DNA of 64,000 bases from NCBI GenBank assembly GCA_009760855.2, contig WPIO01000132.1:1-64000 (forward strand), written 5' to 3'. The translations under genes were made by a program, and so were the position numbers. Source of the DNA: Cristatella mucedo (Eukaryota; Bryozoa; Phylactolaemata; Cristatellidae). The notes below the pieces were generated by a model that saw nothing but the letters and a program-made list of their open reading frames with translations, was not told where the DNA came from and searched no databases. This document shows, in pieces, positions 21,719 to 32,210 of the stretch; position 1 is the first letter of the stretch; each line of letters starts with the position of its first letter.

Positions 21719-23053
21719 GTAACGCCGAAGGCTCGGCGGGGTAGGCTTGACCTGCCGCTTACCTAGCGGCGTAGCCTATCACCTAATGCCGTTCGGTGCG
21801 CGCCTGCGCGCAATCAGCTGGCCGCCACGAAACGAGCGTTTCTGGCGCTGACCTGCTTACCGTTACTAAAGGGGGTCGTGAGTCCGCGGCGTGAATTGGA
21901 AGCGAGACACACAAATTGGGGATTTTACTGAACTTTATTCGCAAGCGCACAAAGTCGCCGCGCGTCTAGTTCAGCTTTATCTCCACACTCCTTGCACGTT
22001 CTCAACTGCACCAACACTCTTGCGGAGGGGATACTCCTCCACACTGAGCGCGACCCGGACCTTAAACCCTAACCGGAGAACTAGTAATCCGTTCCCACCT
22101 GTGCCGAGGGAATGCCCCAAACACGCCAACTTAAACACTCTTGCGGAGGGAATACTTCTCCACACTGAAGCGCTAACCGGAGTCTAAACCCTACCCGGAG
22201 AACTAGAACTCGGTTTCCACCAGTGCGACAGGAATGCCCCAAACACGCCAACTCAAACACTCCTGCGGAGGAAATACTTCTCCACACTGAAGCGCGAACC
22301 GGAGCCTAAACCCTAACTGGGGAACTAGGGCTCCACACACACGCCAACTACGCCTAGCTCGCACCGGCAAATCCCTGTGCCGAGACCACGTGCTAGCGCG
22401 CACACACACGACACAAAAGAAACACAAAACACGAAAGAACACACAAAATGCCAGCTCGGGCGCGATACGACCGTATTCGGTGGAGTTCCACCGAATCCTC
22501 CTAGCGCTGTCTCGTCCTGTTCCGTCAATCGCCGGCGAACAGCCCGCCCTCCTCCCTCGCTTTCAGAGAAACGAGTGCGACGGCGTCGAAGCCGGACCAA
22601 AGACAAAAGACCGTAAGACAAAAGACCCAGAGCGAGCGTCGCTCGACTCTTAAATACTTGGCTAAGACAATGGGGCAAGAGCTTAATGGCATTGGGCCCG
22701 ACACCCCGGCCCATTACGGCAAGGAATTAATACCGTCAGTAGGCCACTGGAAGGGCACCTCTGTCCAGCTTGAATGGCGAATGTGTTCCGGACGATTCTT
22801 TCTTGGACCGAGTGAAGGCGGAGGTTGACAGGCCAGCCAACAGCAATCAGCAGCTTCCGCGGGTATCGGACCAATTCTAAAGGCCGAATCGCCACCGCTG
22901 GTCTCAGCTTCCTGGCTTGCTCTTAAGCTCTTGCTCTCTAACCACACTGACGCTCCTCTCTGGCTCACTGCTCCAGGACAAAGGAGAGTTCTAGCCCGCC
23001 TCCAAACAGCTCTTGTTCGCCTAAAATTCAGCCAAGGCCAGCAAAGTGCTACA
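21719..23053 (-). mobile_element. Long LTR, copy 2, inserted in LINE-A
   Basis: 1335 bp, minus strand, beginning TGTAGCACTTTGC and ending CGGCGTTACA. It is flanked by a 4-bp repeat TTCA (21715-21718 and 23054-23057). Removal of insert plus one TTCA rejoins LINE-A text coding a VKSTYIQLH-like block. TATA-like TATTTAAGAGTCGAGC and AATAAA (plus-strand TTTATT at 21934-21939) fit an LTR with U3-R-U5. It is longer than copy 1 mainly because of an internal tandem repeat at 22021-22352. No coding sequence, primer-binding site or partner LTR is present. Confidence 0.85.
22021..22352. repeat. ~121-bp tandem repeat inside the LTR
   Basis: Two full units (22021-22140 and 22141-22262) and a partial third share GCGGAGG...CTCCACACTGA, CTAAACCCTA..CCGG..AACTAG and ATGCCCCAAACACGCCAACT. 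LTR copy 1 has only one such segment, so the array arose after the copies separated or in a sub-lineage. Confidence 0.88.
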
Positions 23054-23816
23054 TTCAGCTACATTGCAAAAATTCCTGCCTGCTTAGACAGGGATACCGA
23101 ATTCAAGCTGGTGAATAGATTTATGACATGCCGTCTCGACTTCTGTAATTCACTGCTTGCTGGATTACCGGCCTGTGCAAATAGGCGCTTACAGATGGCG
23201 CAAAACTGTGAGCCAGGCATGTCTGTCATGAGCGTTCCAGTTGCCACATGTCATCCCTTCTCACCGACATGGGCAAGCTTCCCATCGAGGAGTACATCGA
23301 CTTCATAAAAGTTTGGTCGCTCACTTTTAGCTTCCTTTATTCTATTGCTTCAGCCTCTCTATCAGAACTACTCTCAATTAGGCTAGGCACAGTACCACAT
23401 GCTCTTCAGACGTGACAGTTAGCTGCGCCTCGAACCAACCTCAAATCCTGTGAAGACCTTACCTTCAGTTCACAAGCTCCCAAAGCCTGGAACTTACTCC
23501 CACTTGACATCACGACATCCCTGACTTAGCGACGTTTAAAAATAAGTTAAATGATTGCATGCTGTTACCACAGCATTTAGTGGGTACTTGTGATTCGTCT
23601 TTTTTTGGTTTTTCGTGCTGACAGTGTGCATGTCACAACGATTTATATTTACATGTTGATAATGTGCATGTGACCTCCAACCATATTACGCTTGCTGACA
23701 TCGTGCATGCTACCGATATTCATTTGATCATGCTTCTTGTACATAATCTGTAAAGTGCCTAGAAAGAGATTACATTCTTCGAGGGAGCCATACGAATGTA
23801 TCTTTATTATTATGAC

Positions 23817-24587
23817 GGCTTTTATTAGATATTTGTGTACAAGAGTCGTAGCGGCTACCCGATCCGGACAGAACGAACTAGGAGGCCGCTAACGCAGCAC
23901 TCGTAACGGTGCCAGTCTCTCAGCCGACATGCAACAGATGCAAGTAACGGTCTGAGCCTTGAAATCATGGCTAGATATATATCTGTGCAGCAGCCATGCA
24001 AGCGGGCATGCTAATAGTGGCGGAATAACGGCATCAACGAAGAGTGGACCTACCTTAATTTACGTCCATATCCGTAGCTTAGAGCAGTCTATTAAAACAG
24101 CCACGGATAATTACAGGTGTCCAGCGTCAGTGTCCAGCGCCGTAGTAGACAAAAACCCTCGTAAGACGCCAAAGCAGCACTCACCTGCCTGGCCCACAGC
24201 CTAGAGTGCAACTGACTGATTATTAAATGTCTTCGGCTTTCATGTCTTTATAGTCGCCTAGCCACATATTACCACGTAACAGGTTCCTAGTAATTATAGT
24301 TCATGAACTAAGAATAATATCTCGGCGGTTTTAATATGGATGATTTAGCGTGCAGCAGTAGAAAGAAACAGCGCAGAAAGCTGATTCTTAATCCAGCGTT
24401 AAAGTGCTCAAACTTGGTATTAAGGCAGAAGCAGGTCGCTAGTTGGAGTTCTACAGTAGCCAATCCTGTATTAGTAGCCGCTTCGAGCAGTGATGAAAAC
24501 TGCCAAAGAACTTCTGCAGCTGTAAGCCTGTAAATATAGCTGCAGAATAGGCAGATATTTACACTCATCGTTTATTTTTAACTGTGC
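23817..24587. other. Unassigned sequence
   Basis: No gene seen. A 65-codon plus frame and an 86-codon minus frame overlap at 24308-24568 without recognised motifs. Confidence 0.4.
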
Positions 24588-24962
24588 CACGCTGCTTCTG
24601 CTATTAATGTAATGTATCTCTGTCTGTAACTCCACAAAGTCATAGAGACTATGTGGGTGTTACGCAGGAGAGTTTTGCATAGCCCACTCACAGCCTCAGC
24701 GGCTTTCGGTACGCATTCGGTAGCCAACAGACTTCGTCTCACGCAACAAAGAGAAAGTGGGAAGCATAGCGGAGTAAGGAGAGCAGTTGAGGTAGTGAGT
24801 AGCATGCAAGTAGCAGCGCAGGACCGCTGAAAAGGATGTGCCATAGTCGGCAGCAGGAGAGTGGCTGTCGTTGTGTAATAATCGTGGAAGCGAGTTCCGC
24901 AGTCTAGGACCTGCAGAGCTAAAGCTTCTGTCGCCAACTGTCTTTAAGCGGAGAAGCATCTC
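24588..24962 (-). mobile_element. LINE-B 3' end
   Basis: Minus strand carries the C-terminal coding block (LKTVGDRSFSSAGPRLRNSL) and the 3'UTR ending GTTACAGACAGAGATACATT. This is a 5'-truncated copy similar to the one at 27.5-28.2 kb. Confidence 0.88.
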
Positions 24963-25067
24963 ATCGCAATGTTTGCAATCTTTTTTCTTTCAGAAAGAAT
25001 TGTCGCTAGCAGGACCTGAATGGCAAGAAGTATCCCAAAAATAAGATAGAAGTAATTATTCAATATA

Positions 25068-25073
25068 TTTATT
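25068..25073 (-). terminator. Polyadenylation signal of chitin-binding gene 2
   Basis: AATAAA on the minus strand, about 190 bp downstream of the TGA stop. The 3'UTR includes a (TC)n tract at 25158-25197. Confidence 0.65.
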
Positions 25074-25157
25074 GTCGATATCAGAAGGTGGCATGTATGG
25101 GCCACAAGTTGATGCTGCGAACCGCGCGAGCTATTCTATCTATTCTCACCAGCCATT

Positions 25158-25197
25158 CTCTCTCTCTCCCCCCCTCTCTCTCTCTCTCTCTCTCTCG
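25158..25197. repeat. (TC)n microsatellite in 3'UTR of gene 2
   Basis: TC run between the stop and the polyadenylation signal of gene 2. Confidence 0.9.
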
Positions 25198-25264
25198 AGC
25201 GCGCAGCTCCAGAGCGGAGCACGGAGCCGCGTCACCATCAGGCACGGCCTCGGCGCTGCCTTCA

Positions 25265-25449
25265 TCACTGCACGTTGCACGTGACTTTCCTAGGCCAATT
25301 GCAAGTGCACTCTTTCGTGTCGAAGATAAGACCGATGGGGCACGGCCAGTAGACGGGCTCAGCGTCATCGCCCCAGTGAAAGAATCCCTTGCACGCTTCG
25401 CCGGGTGCCGGAGCGAAGTAGTTACCGAACTCAGAGTTGCAACTATCGG
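25265..25449 (-). CDS. Chitin-binding gene 2, exon with peritrophin-type domain
   Basis: A clean 3' splice site (CTTCATTTTAG) precedes the exon, which completes a phase-1 codon. The product reads DSCNSEFGNYFAPAPGEACK, FFHW, VYWPCPIGLIFDT and CTCNWPRKVTC up to a TGA stop. It aligns with gene 1 throughout: APAPG, HW, EPVYWPCP.GL.FDT, CNWPR.V.C. This is a chitin-binding type-2 (CBM14) domain in a secreted protein, expected to act outside the cell on chitin. The third canonical cysteine is again Trp, and an extra Cys is again two residues before CNWP. The joined protein has 90 residues. The intron is about 0.8 kb. Confidence 0.85.
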
Positions 25450-26253
25450 CTAAAATGAAGGAAAAAAGCTGCTGCCGTTGTCCCCTTCACGGTGCGTGAG
25501 CGAGAGCCAGCGGCGGCACCGTCCTAGAATGCGAGCGAGGCCGCACTCGAGGGTACCCAAATACGTGTCGGCCTATATAATTTTAAATGTTCACGCACCG
25601 CAATACGTAAACGGACGCTGCCACTTCGCTAGCCGGCGCCAAGCAATGGAAGGACTCCCGGAAAAATGCAAGTGCAAAACGGAGAGCGAATAGGAGAATA
25701 GTAAAATAAACAAATAACGTATAATAAAATGTTTGAAATTTCTTTCATTTTGACTTGTACTAAGATATTTTTGCATTTGAACTGCAAAAATGCTCGTAAG
25801 AACAGCAGGCTCACCGGCTAGGTGAGCGAGCGCTTGGCGGCTGGCCTTCGAAAGCAAAGTGAAATTGTTCCGTGATTTATTTTTTATAAACATAAGCCGG
25901 TAAAGTAATAATTACGCATTGAAAAGGTAGCCAGCGGTTTTTAATTTAGCAATCTTGTGCAGCGATGCCATTTTTTCCTGTACACTGTAACAAGGCGTAC
26001 GAGGAGCATGCGCCGCGTTGATATTTGCGTTACGGGCTTCTGCTGCAGGTTATGCTTTATTCAGCAAAACCGGGCGAGCCGGAACGCGGTGAAGGGAAAG
26101 AGCCCAGTGACGCTAGACTCTGATTTGCAGGTCGACTAAGGCGGAAATGAAGTGCTCTTGGCGTACTGTGCCTGCTTTCTAGCGGGTGCGTCAATTCGTC
26201 CTGTGGACTAAGAGAATTCTACAAGCGAGCGGAGTGCCGCCGAGACCGCTTAC

Positions 26254-26341
26254 CGATTTTTTCAGCCTCTGCTTTGGTAATCGGGTCTTTGGCGAGCGCG
26301 ACCGCCGCAAGTAGGAGCACGATAGCCAGCACGATCCTCAT
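26254..26341 (-). CDS. Chitin-binding gene 2, signal-peptide exon
   Basis: Opens MRIVLAIVLLLAAVALA, a strong signal peptide, then KDPITKAEAEKI, which parallels the AEAI segment of gene 1. The donor GTAAGC (26253-26248) leaves phase 1, matching the domain exon. Before the ATG lies CCCCTCCTCTTCTTCTTTAAG, a very good pyrimidine tract and 3' splice site, which supports a 5'UTR intron and confirms the ATG choice. The promoter exon was not found. Confidence 0.85.
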
Positions 26342-27479
26342 TCTGATGCACTGCTTCTATTTACCTTAAAGAAGAAGAGGAGGGGCGTGAATCGTTTGCA
26401 TTGTGCGAAGCGCAGCGGCGGCGGCGGCGGCTTCGCAAGAGCGGAAGCAGGTCATGGCGGCGGCGAATGGCAGAGCTACAATCAATGGATGGTCGCTTTG
26501 TTTTGTTTTTCCAGTCCATGCTGCGCATCGTTGAGCTTTGGGAGAGATAAGATGAAATAAAAATCCCCATCTCAGAACGGCGCGCCCGGTGCTGGTTCCA
26601 GTGCACGGGCGAAAACTCAGCGCTTACAAGTATACGGGCTCATTTATGGACGGGTCTTAGTAAATGCGGGTGCGTAAGAAGCAAGCTGTCGAGTTTTTCG
26701 ATGAGTCAGTTTAGAGCTTGGAGCAGAGGCTCTTGACTCATGAATCGTGGACGAGCTTTCGGCGGTTCAGGAAAGTCAAATGCAAATTAAAAATTTTAAA
26801 TCATATTGATAAATTACGTATTTTTCAATAAACAACAGATGCTATGCATGCACTTTTCGGTTACCGAAGAGAAGCAGTAAATTTGCATGTGCCGGGCTGC
26901 ATAGGATGCTACTGCGCGCTATTGCTTCATATGAAATCGTCATCTTCATTTGAGTGTCGACATCGAGAATATTTTTCCGTGGGAAATAAGTTAAGGTATA
27001 GAGTTCAAAAAATCATTCTCAACCGAACTTTTGTTTTTCTTTCTGCCTTTAACTGGACAAACCGTGCTGCAAATGCACGATCAAGGTTTGGTGCACGTGT
27101 CGCCAAAACAAAGAGTGCCTTTGTCAAACAAATAATGCAAGCTGCAATTGTTGATATTTCTTGTAACTTATTTTTCAAGTAATAAAAGAATTGGCAGCGT
27201 CGCTTATTCTGTCTCGCATTAAACGAGATGGAGCGACCAATGCCTCTCAGTTCAGCCGCCTCCCGGGTTTCGTCATTTATGTGCATGGTAGTGCCCCAAA
27301 ACAAGAATTCACACTTTGTGACCCTCTTTTGGAAACTTTAGAGACCCCCAAAAATTTTAGACCAATAGCGAATAGTTTCTTTGATAGGCAAACATTTGCC
27401 TGGAAGAGAAATCTCAGTATTCAGTTTTACAGATGGAGCCCTGGCGAAGCATGGAGACGCATACAGTTTTGCTGCTTTG
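26342..27479. other. Unassigned sequence upstream of gene 2
   Basis: Presumably includes the 5'UTR intron and first exon of gene 2, which cannot be delimited. A 112-codon plus frame (26844-27182) has no recognised motif. The stretch 27190-27480 is also unassigned. Confidence 0.35.
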
Positions 27480-28166
27480 GTGAAGTAAGAAGCAATTATT
27501 GTAATTCTCTTTTGGCTGGGCTACCAAAAAAAGCTATTATGCCACTACAGCGGAATATGAATATGGCTGCAAGGCTGGTATTCAAGTCCCAGCGGTTTGA
27601 GCACATGTGTCTCCATTGTTGAAAGAGCTAGGATAGTTGCCGGTTGAGCAAAGGATACAGAGCAAAGCTCTTACGCTGACCCACAAGGCCCGCCACGGCT
27701 TGGCTCCTTCGTACCTAGCTGAACTGCTGCACCAGTTTCAGCCTGTTCGTGCCCTCAGGTCCTGTGTGGACAATAAATTTGTTGTTCCATTCCTCCGCTT
27801 AAAGACAGTTGGCGACAGAAGCTTTAGCTCTGCAGGTCCTAGACTGTGGAACTCGCTTCCACGATTATTAAACAACGACAACTACTCTCCAACTGCCGAC
27901 TATGGCACATCCTTTTCAGCGGTCCTGAGCTGCTACTTCTATGCTACTCACTACCTCATTTGCTCTCCTGACTCTGCTATGCTTCCCACTTTCTCTTTGT
28001 TGCGTGAGACGAAGTCTGCTGGCCACCGAATGCGTACCGAAAGCCGCTGAGGCTGTGAGTGCGCTATACAAAACTCTCCTGCGTAACACCCACATGGTCT
28101 ATATGACTTTGTGGAGTTACAGACGAAGATACATTACAGTACATTACATTACATTCCTAGGTCCCC
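27480..28166 (+). mobile_element. LINE-B C-terminal half and 3' end
   Basis: Frames carry CNSLLAGLPKKAIMPLQRNMN, a KSQRFEHM block, then VEQRIQSKALTLTHKARHGL, APSYLAELLHQFQPVRALRS and TVGDRSFSSAGPRLWNSLPR. One frameshift near 27625 divides the frame. The 3' end shows GTTACAGACGAAGATACATT then ACATT repeats, probably the LINE's repetitive tail. Confidence 0.92.
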
Positions 28167-28455
28167 GTAAATAATTGTTTTCACATCGGAATACATTAGC
28201 GTTAGAGACTACGACAGACATTCTGAAAGAAGTCCTTTCAACTGGCTTGAAATTAATCTGATCAATCATAGCTGCTGTGCGAAGGAAGTAGCATGTTCAA
28301 GAGAATTTATCAAGAAATGGGAACCAAATATGTAGTTCTTCTATACCTCACAATAGTTTGCTGGCTTTCCGGAGCACAAGACTTCAAGCGCTTGATTGAA
28401 TGGATATCTTCAAGCCTCACTTCATCTGGTGCAGTCAGCTAAGCCAAGTTTTGAA

Positions 28456-28609
28456 GTTTTCGCCCAGTGGTTAAGATGCTCGCCTTGATCAAAGGTCAAG
28501 GTGAATGCATTTGATAGCCGAGATCGTGGGCTCGAGCCTCATGGCATATGCGAAACGCCTGAATGGAGATTACGTTCTCTTAGGCCACAATACTCATAAA
28601 TTATGAATT
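28456..28609 (+). mobile_element. SINE-A copy (diverged)
   Basis: Reads CCCAGTGGTTAAGATGCTCG (A-box side), GATCGTGGGCTCGAGCCT (B-box side), then AACGCCTGAATGGAGATTACGTTCTCTTAGG and an AATTATGAATT end. Same layout as the better copies at 39.8 and 44.7 kb, with a small extra segment between the boxes. Confidence 0.75.
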
Positions 28610-29170
28610 GCATGGTCACTCTGATTTCCTTTGCTTCTGCATACCATCTAGATTAAGATTTTCAGCATTTATCGATTTGATGTCAAAGATTACTCCAGAG
28701 CTTTATTTTCTATTCACAAGATCAACCCCTTTCTTACCGAGAAAATTGAGAAGAATTAAGGTATGATTTGTATGGTTCTCGTATTGTCACTGTATTGAAT
28801 CTCAGTTTAGGTTCGTCATCTATTTTGACAAAAAAGTAAGATTCTTTTTTTTTTATGAAAGTGCACTTCTGTATTTATTTTTTGCCTATGTCATGCAAAT
28901 GTCTTTGTGAGATATGTTTTGTGTCTTCCTTTCAAATCGAGCTAAAAATTATTTTCGCTTACATTTTTTAGAGCTTGGAGGTAGAATGGGCTTCTCAAAG
29001 GTTCTGCGTCTTCTTTAAGTTAAAACGTGATATCAAGGGTAGAGATGACTCTTTTAACCAACCAAGATAGCATGAATGAAATTGTGGTGCTTCAACAGTA
29101 AGGGGAAATGTGTAATGTGGGTCAGAAACTGATAAAAAGCAAAGCCAAAAAATGTGAATACAATGCTCGG
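28610..29170. other. Unassigned AT-rich stretch
   Basis: No gene or recognised repeat before the 10-bp array. Confidence 0.5.
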
Positions 29171-29430
29171 ATGCTAAAGGATGCCAAAGGATGCCGAAGG
29201 ATGCCGAAGGATGCCAAAGGATGCCAAATGATGCCAAATGATGCCAAAGGATGCCAAAGGATGCTAAAGGATACCAAAGGATGCCAAAGGATGCCAAAGG
29301 ATGCCAAAAGATACCAAAGGACGCCAAAGGATGCCAAAGGATGCCAAAAGATACCAAAGGATGCCAAAGGATGCCAAAGGATGCCAAAGGATGCCAAAGG
29401 ATGCCAAAGGATGCCAAAGGATGCCAAAGG
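29171..29430. repeat. 10-bp tandem array, 26 units
   Basis: Twenty-six in-register units of ATGCCAAAGG with base changes only (CCGAAGG, CCAAATG, ACCAAAGG, GCTAAAGG) and no length changes. Because 10 is not a multiple of three, each frame has a 10-residue period; both strands stay open (KDAKGCQRMP one way, FGILWHPLAS the other). These ORFs are products of the repeat. Confidence 0.97.
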
Positions 29431-29520
29431 AGGGTCTACCAAATAAGACGCAGTGATTCCTGCAACGATTCAGCACTTGCACAGACTACGTAGCTTTCCC
29501 GACCTGGCAATGGCCACAGG

Positions 29521-31488
29521 TGTAACTCCGTATGTATGTATCTCCGTCTGTAACTCCACAAAGTCATAAAGACCGTGTGGGTGTTACGCAGGAGTTTTGT
29601 ATAGCGCACTCGCAGCCTAAGCGGCTTTTGGTCGGCATTCGGTAGCCAACAGACTTCGTCTCATGAAACAAAGACAAAGTGGGAAGCATAGTAGAGTCAG
29701 AAGAGCAGTTGAGGTACTAAGTATCATGGAAGTAGCAGCTCAGGGCCGCTGGAAAGGATGTGCCATAGTCGGCCGCAGGAAAGTAGTTTTTGTTGCGTAA
29801 GAATTGTGAAAGCGAGTTCAACAGCGAGGATCATCTAGGATCTGCCGAGCTAAGGCTTCTGTCGCCAACGTTCTTTAAGCGGAGGAATTGGAACAGCTAA
29901 TTTATTGTCCACACAGGACCTGAGGGCGCGAACAGGCTGAAACTGGTGCAGCAGTTCAGCTAGGTACGAAGGAGCCAAGCCGTGGCGGGCCTTGTGGGTC
30001 AGCATATGAAATTTGCTCTGTATCCGTTGTTCAACCGACATCCATCCTAGTTCTTTTAGCAAAGAAGACACGTGGTCAAACCGCTGGGACATGAAGACTA
30101 GCTTTGCAGTCATATTCATAGTCAGCTGCAGTGGCCTAATTGCTTTCTTTGGTAGCCCAGCCAAAACGAAATTACAATAATCAAGCTGAGACAGAACTGA
30201 GGAGCTAGTTAAATCTTTTACAAGCCACTGTAGAAGACAGCTCCTAATCTTAGATAGGGATCGGACGTGATGGCTAGCTGCAGAAGCAGTCTCATGAATG
30301 AAGCTTTTAAAATTGAGGCAGCTGTCGAAAACGACACCTAAATTTTGAGCACGTGGTGAGGGTCGCACAATAGCATCATCTATTAGAAGAACAAAGCATC
30401 TTAATCCAGTCACACGCATCGGGTGTCCTATGAGCAGCAGTTCGGTTTTATCGTCAATTAATTTCAAGAAGTTGTCCGACATCCAGGATCGAATGTTGGC
30501 AAAGCAAGCATTCAGTTTCTTAGTTGCTGCAGCAGATTTTGGCGTTTTGAATGACAAATGCAACTGAGTATCGTCAGCATAAGAGTGATATCCTATTCCG
30601 TGGGCCTTAATAACTTTTTCCAGAGGTTGAGTATAAATAAAGAACAGCAAGGGACCAAGTACAGACCCTTGAGGGACTCCATAGGTGACTCTTCTCGTGT
30701 GTGCAACCTGACCCCCACACGACACGGATTGAATACGATCAGACAAGTATGATTTAAACCACGCCAGTGCTTCGTCTGCCAGAACGATCGTTGTTCTCAA
30801 TCGTTCAAACAGAACATCGTGATCAATGGTGTCGAAGGCAGCAGACAGATCTAGCAGAGCCAGGGCAGTGACATTCCCGTCGTCGTTGCCACGTAGAATG
30901 TCATGTCATTGTTAACGCGGAGGAGAGCAGTTTCAGTGGAGTGCTGCCTCTTGAACCCTGATTGAAATGTTTCTGACATTTCATTCTTTTCAATATGTTC
31001 AACCAGCTGCTTAGAAATCATTTTTTCAAGACTCTCTGAGAAGAAAGGAAGAAGGGAAACAGGGGGATAGTTTGCAAGGACCTCTGTATCTAATTCAGGC
31101 TTTTTAAGTATGGGTCTAACGATTGCCGATTTGAAGGACTTGGGGACGACCCCTTTTCCCAAAGAAGCATTACAAATATCGGTTATGGCAGGGCTAAGTT
31201 GGTCTGCAAGTGAAGACCACAGAGATGAAGGTATAGGGTCTTCAGGAGACGAGCTTTTTTTGCTAGACCTTATTAAGGTAGCCATATCGCATGTAGGAAC
31301 CTCAGAGAACCTTTTAAGGTTGTGGAACTGCGATTGCTTTGGTCGGAGGAGGCTTTATGGAGGCACGAATGTGCATTATTTTTTCCAGTAAAGAAAGCTG
31401 AACACTTTTCGGCTGAGTCCTTAATATCTGGGGAGTCAGTTCTTTCAGCATTGGCCAGTAAATGGTTTACTGTCTTATAAGTTCGTGG
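29521..31488 (-). mobile_element. LINE-B reverse transcriptase copy
   Basis: Minus strand. The 5' side has TVNHLLANAERTDSPDIKDS, then SSPEDPIPSSLWSSLADQLS, VRPILKKPELDTEVLANYPP and FQSGFKRQHSTETALLRVNN. A shift near 30900 is followed by a 316-codon frame with YGVPQGSVLGPLLFFIYTQP, GYHSYADDTQLHLSF (catalytic YADD), NFLKLIDDKTELLLIG, LDYCNFVLAGLPKKAIRPLQ and TLTHKARHGLAPSYLAELLH. This is a non-LTR (CR1/L2-type) polymerase. The endonuclease is missing; the copy starts abruptly at about 31488, as in a 5' truncation. It ends in GTTACAGACGGAGATACATA. It is dead through the frameshift and a late stop. Confidence 0.92.
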
Positions 31489-31787
31489 TTTTGAGTGCAG
31501 TAGCAGGCAATCCTATATTGTCCACTGCAAGTGGTATAATCATTGAAGTAGCATCCATCGAAGCTGAACAGATCGATGCCCCACTGAGTAATCAAGACCC
31601 ACCCAGTGCTCGGTGCTCCGAAGTTCCCCTTGAGCTGAAAGTGAGCAGGTGGCTGGGCTGAGTTGGAAGATTGGCCTGAATCCCTTTGATCCGATCCAAA
31701 TACTATGAAAATCTGCCGCTCATAAATCATTGGCTGTAGATACCAATTGAGATCCGGAGCCCCGGATTTCACTAAACCGATCGCCAT
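31467..31787 (-). CDS. Uncharacterised open frame, 106 codons
   Basis: Starts MAIGLVKSGAPDLNW and includes QWGIDLFSFDGCYF and TTCSGQYRIACYC near the end. Composition is protein-like, not low complexity, and it has several Cys and Trp. It runs a few codons into the LINE-B 5' edge, so its end is not natural. It could be a host exon cut by the LINE insertion or a chance frame. I do not recognise a family. Confidence 0.25.
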   Translation of the reverse strand: MAIGLVKSGAPDLNWYLQPMIYERQIFIVFGSDQRDSGQSSNSAQPPAHFQLKGNFGAPSTGWVLITQWGIDLFSFDGCYFNDYTTCSGQYRIACYCTQNHELIRQ

Positions 31788-31788
31788 G

Positions 31789-32017
31789 TTTCTAACGTTA
31801 TGCTATGCCAAAACGACTCGCTCGCTGATAAACTGTAGGTCAGCGATGCTATTGAATAGAAATCAACGGGTGGGCGCTGGCTTCCCGGAACGAGCGATTT
31901 AATCACAAATAGCAGAGAAGCACCATTTCACGTAATTTATTGCAATATCGTCTGGTTGATTGGCCATTTCCTTCTTTACCCTAGTTCACAGCTCGCACGA
32001 ATAAGTGGACTATGGCG
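31789..32017. other. Unassigned sequence
   Basis: No gene seen between the open frame and the SINE-B copy. Confidence 0.4.
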
Positions 32018-32210
32018 GAAAAAGCTTAGCTGATTTAACAGCCTCATTTGACAAGCGGTAGGCTTCCGGAGCCTTTACGGCTATCACCACCGCTTGCTGG
32101 CTGTGGGCAATCAAGGATGGCCCATTGCCAATGGTTCGAACCCACGACATGAGTCGTGAAGAGCCAGCACCTTACTTCCTTCGCTAAGAACCAGGGGCGA
32201 AGGTAGTACT
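32018..32210 (-). mobile_element. SINE-B copy (diverged)
   Basis: Plus strand: TTAGCTGATTTAACAGCCTC, ACGGCTATCACCACCGCTTG, AATGGTTCGAACCCACGACA (reverse B-box). The tRNA-like 5' part after this is degraded. Confidence 0.7.

Larger units (their letters stand above)
20720..23816 (+). mobile_element. LINE-A copy split by an LTR
   Basis: Begins in the linker before the reverse transcriptase (CGATTGTCCTGCATGTACGATGCA, also found near 36158). Shifted frames then give [67 protein letters not shown] (YADD) and NFFKLHDNKTNLLL. The LTR interrupts at 21719-23053. After it the LINE continues with IAKIPACLDRDTEFKLV and CRLDFCNSLLAGLP, then the 3'UTR and AGAAAGAGATTACATTCTTCGAGG and a TTATTAT tail. Many stops and shifts. 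Confidence 0.88.

Noticed and set aside
16227-23053. A single complete LTR retrotransposon bounded by the two LTRs
   Set aside because: The LTRs are in opposite orientation, differ in structure, and the DNA between them contains LINE and SINE pieces and no gag-pol.
29108-29493. Overlapping 80-140 codon frames on both strands with 10-residue periodicity
   Set aside because: Explained by the 10-bp tandem repeat; there is no non-repetitive coding sequence.
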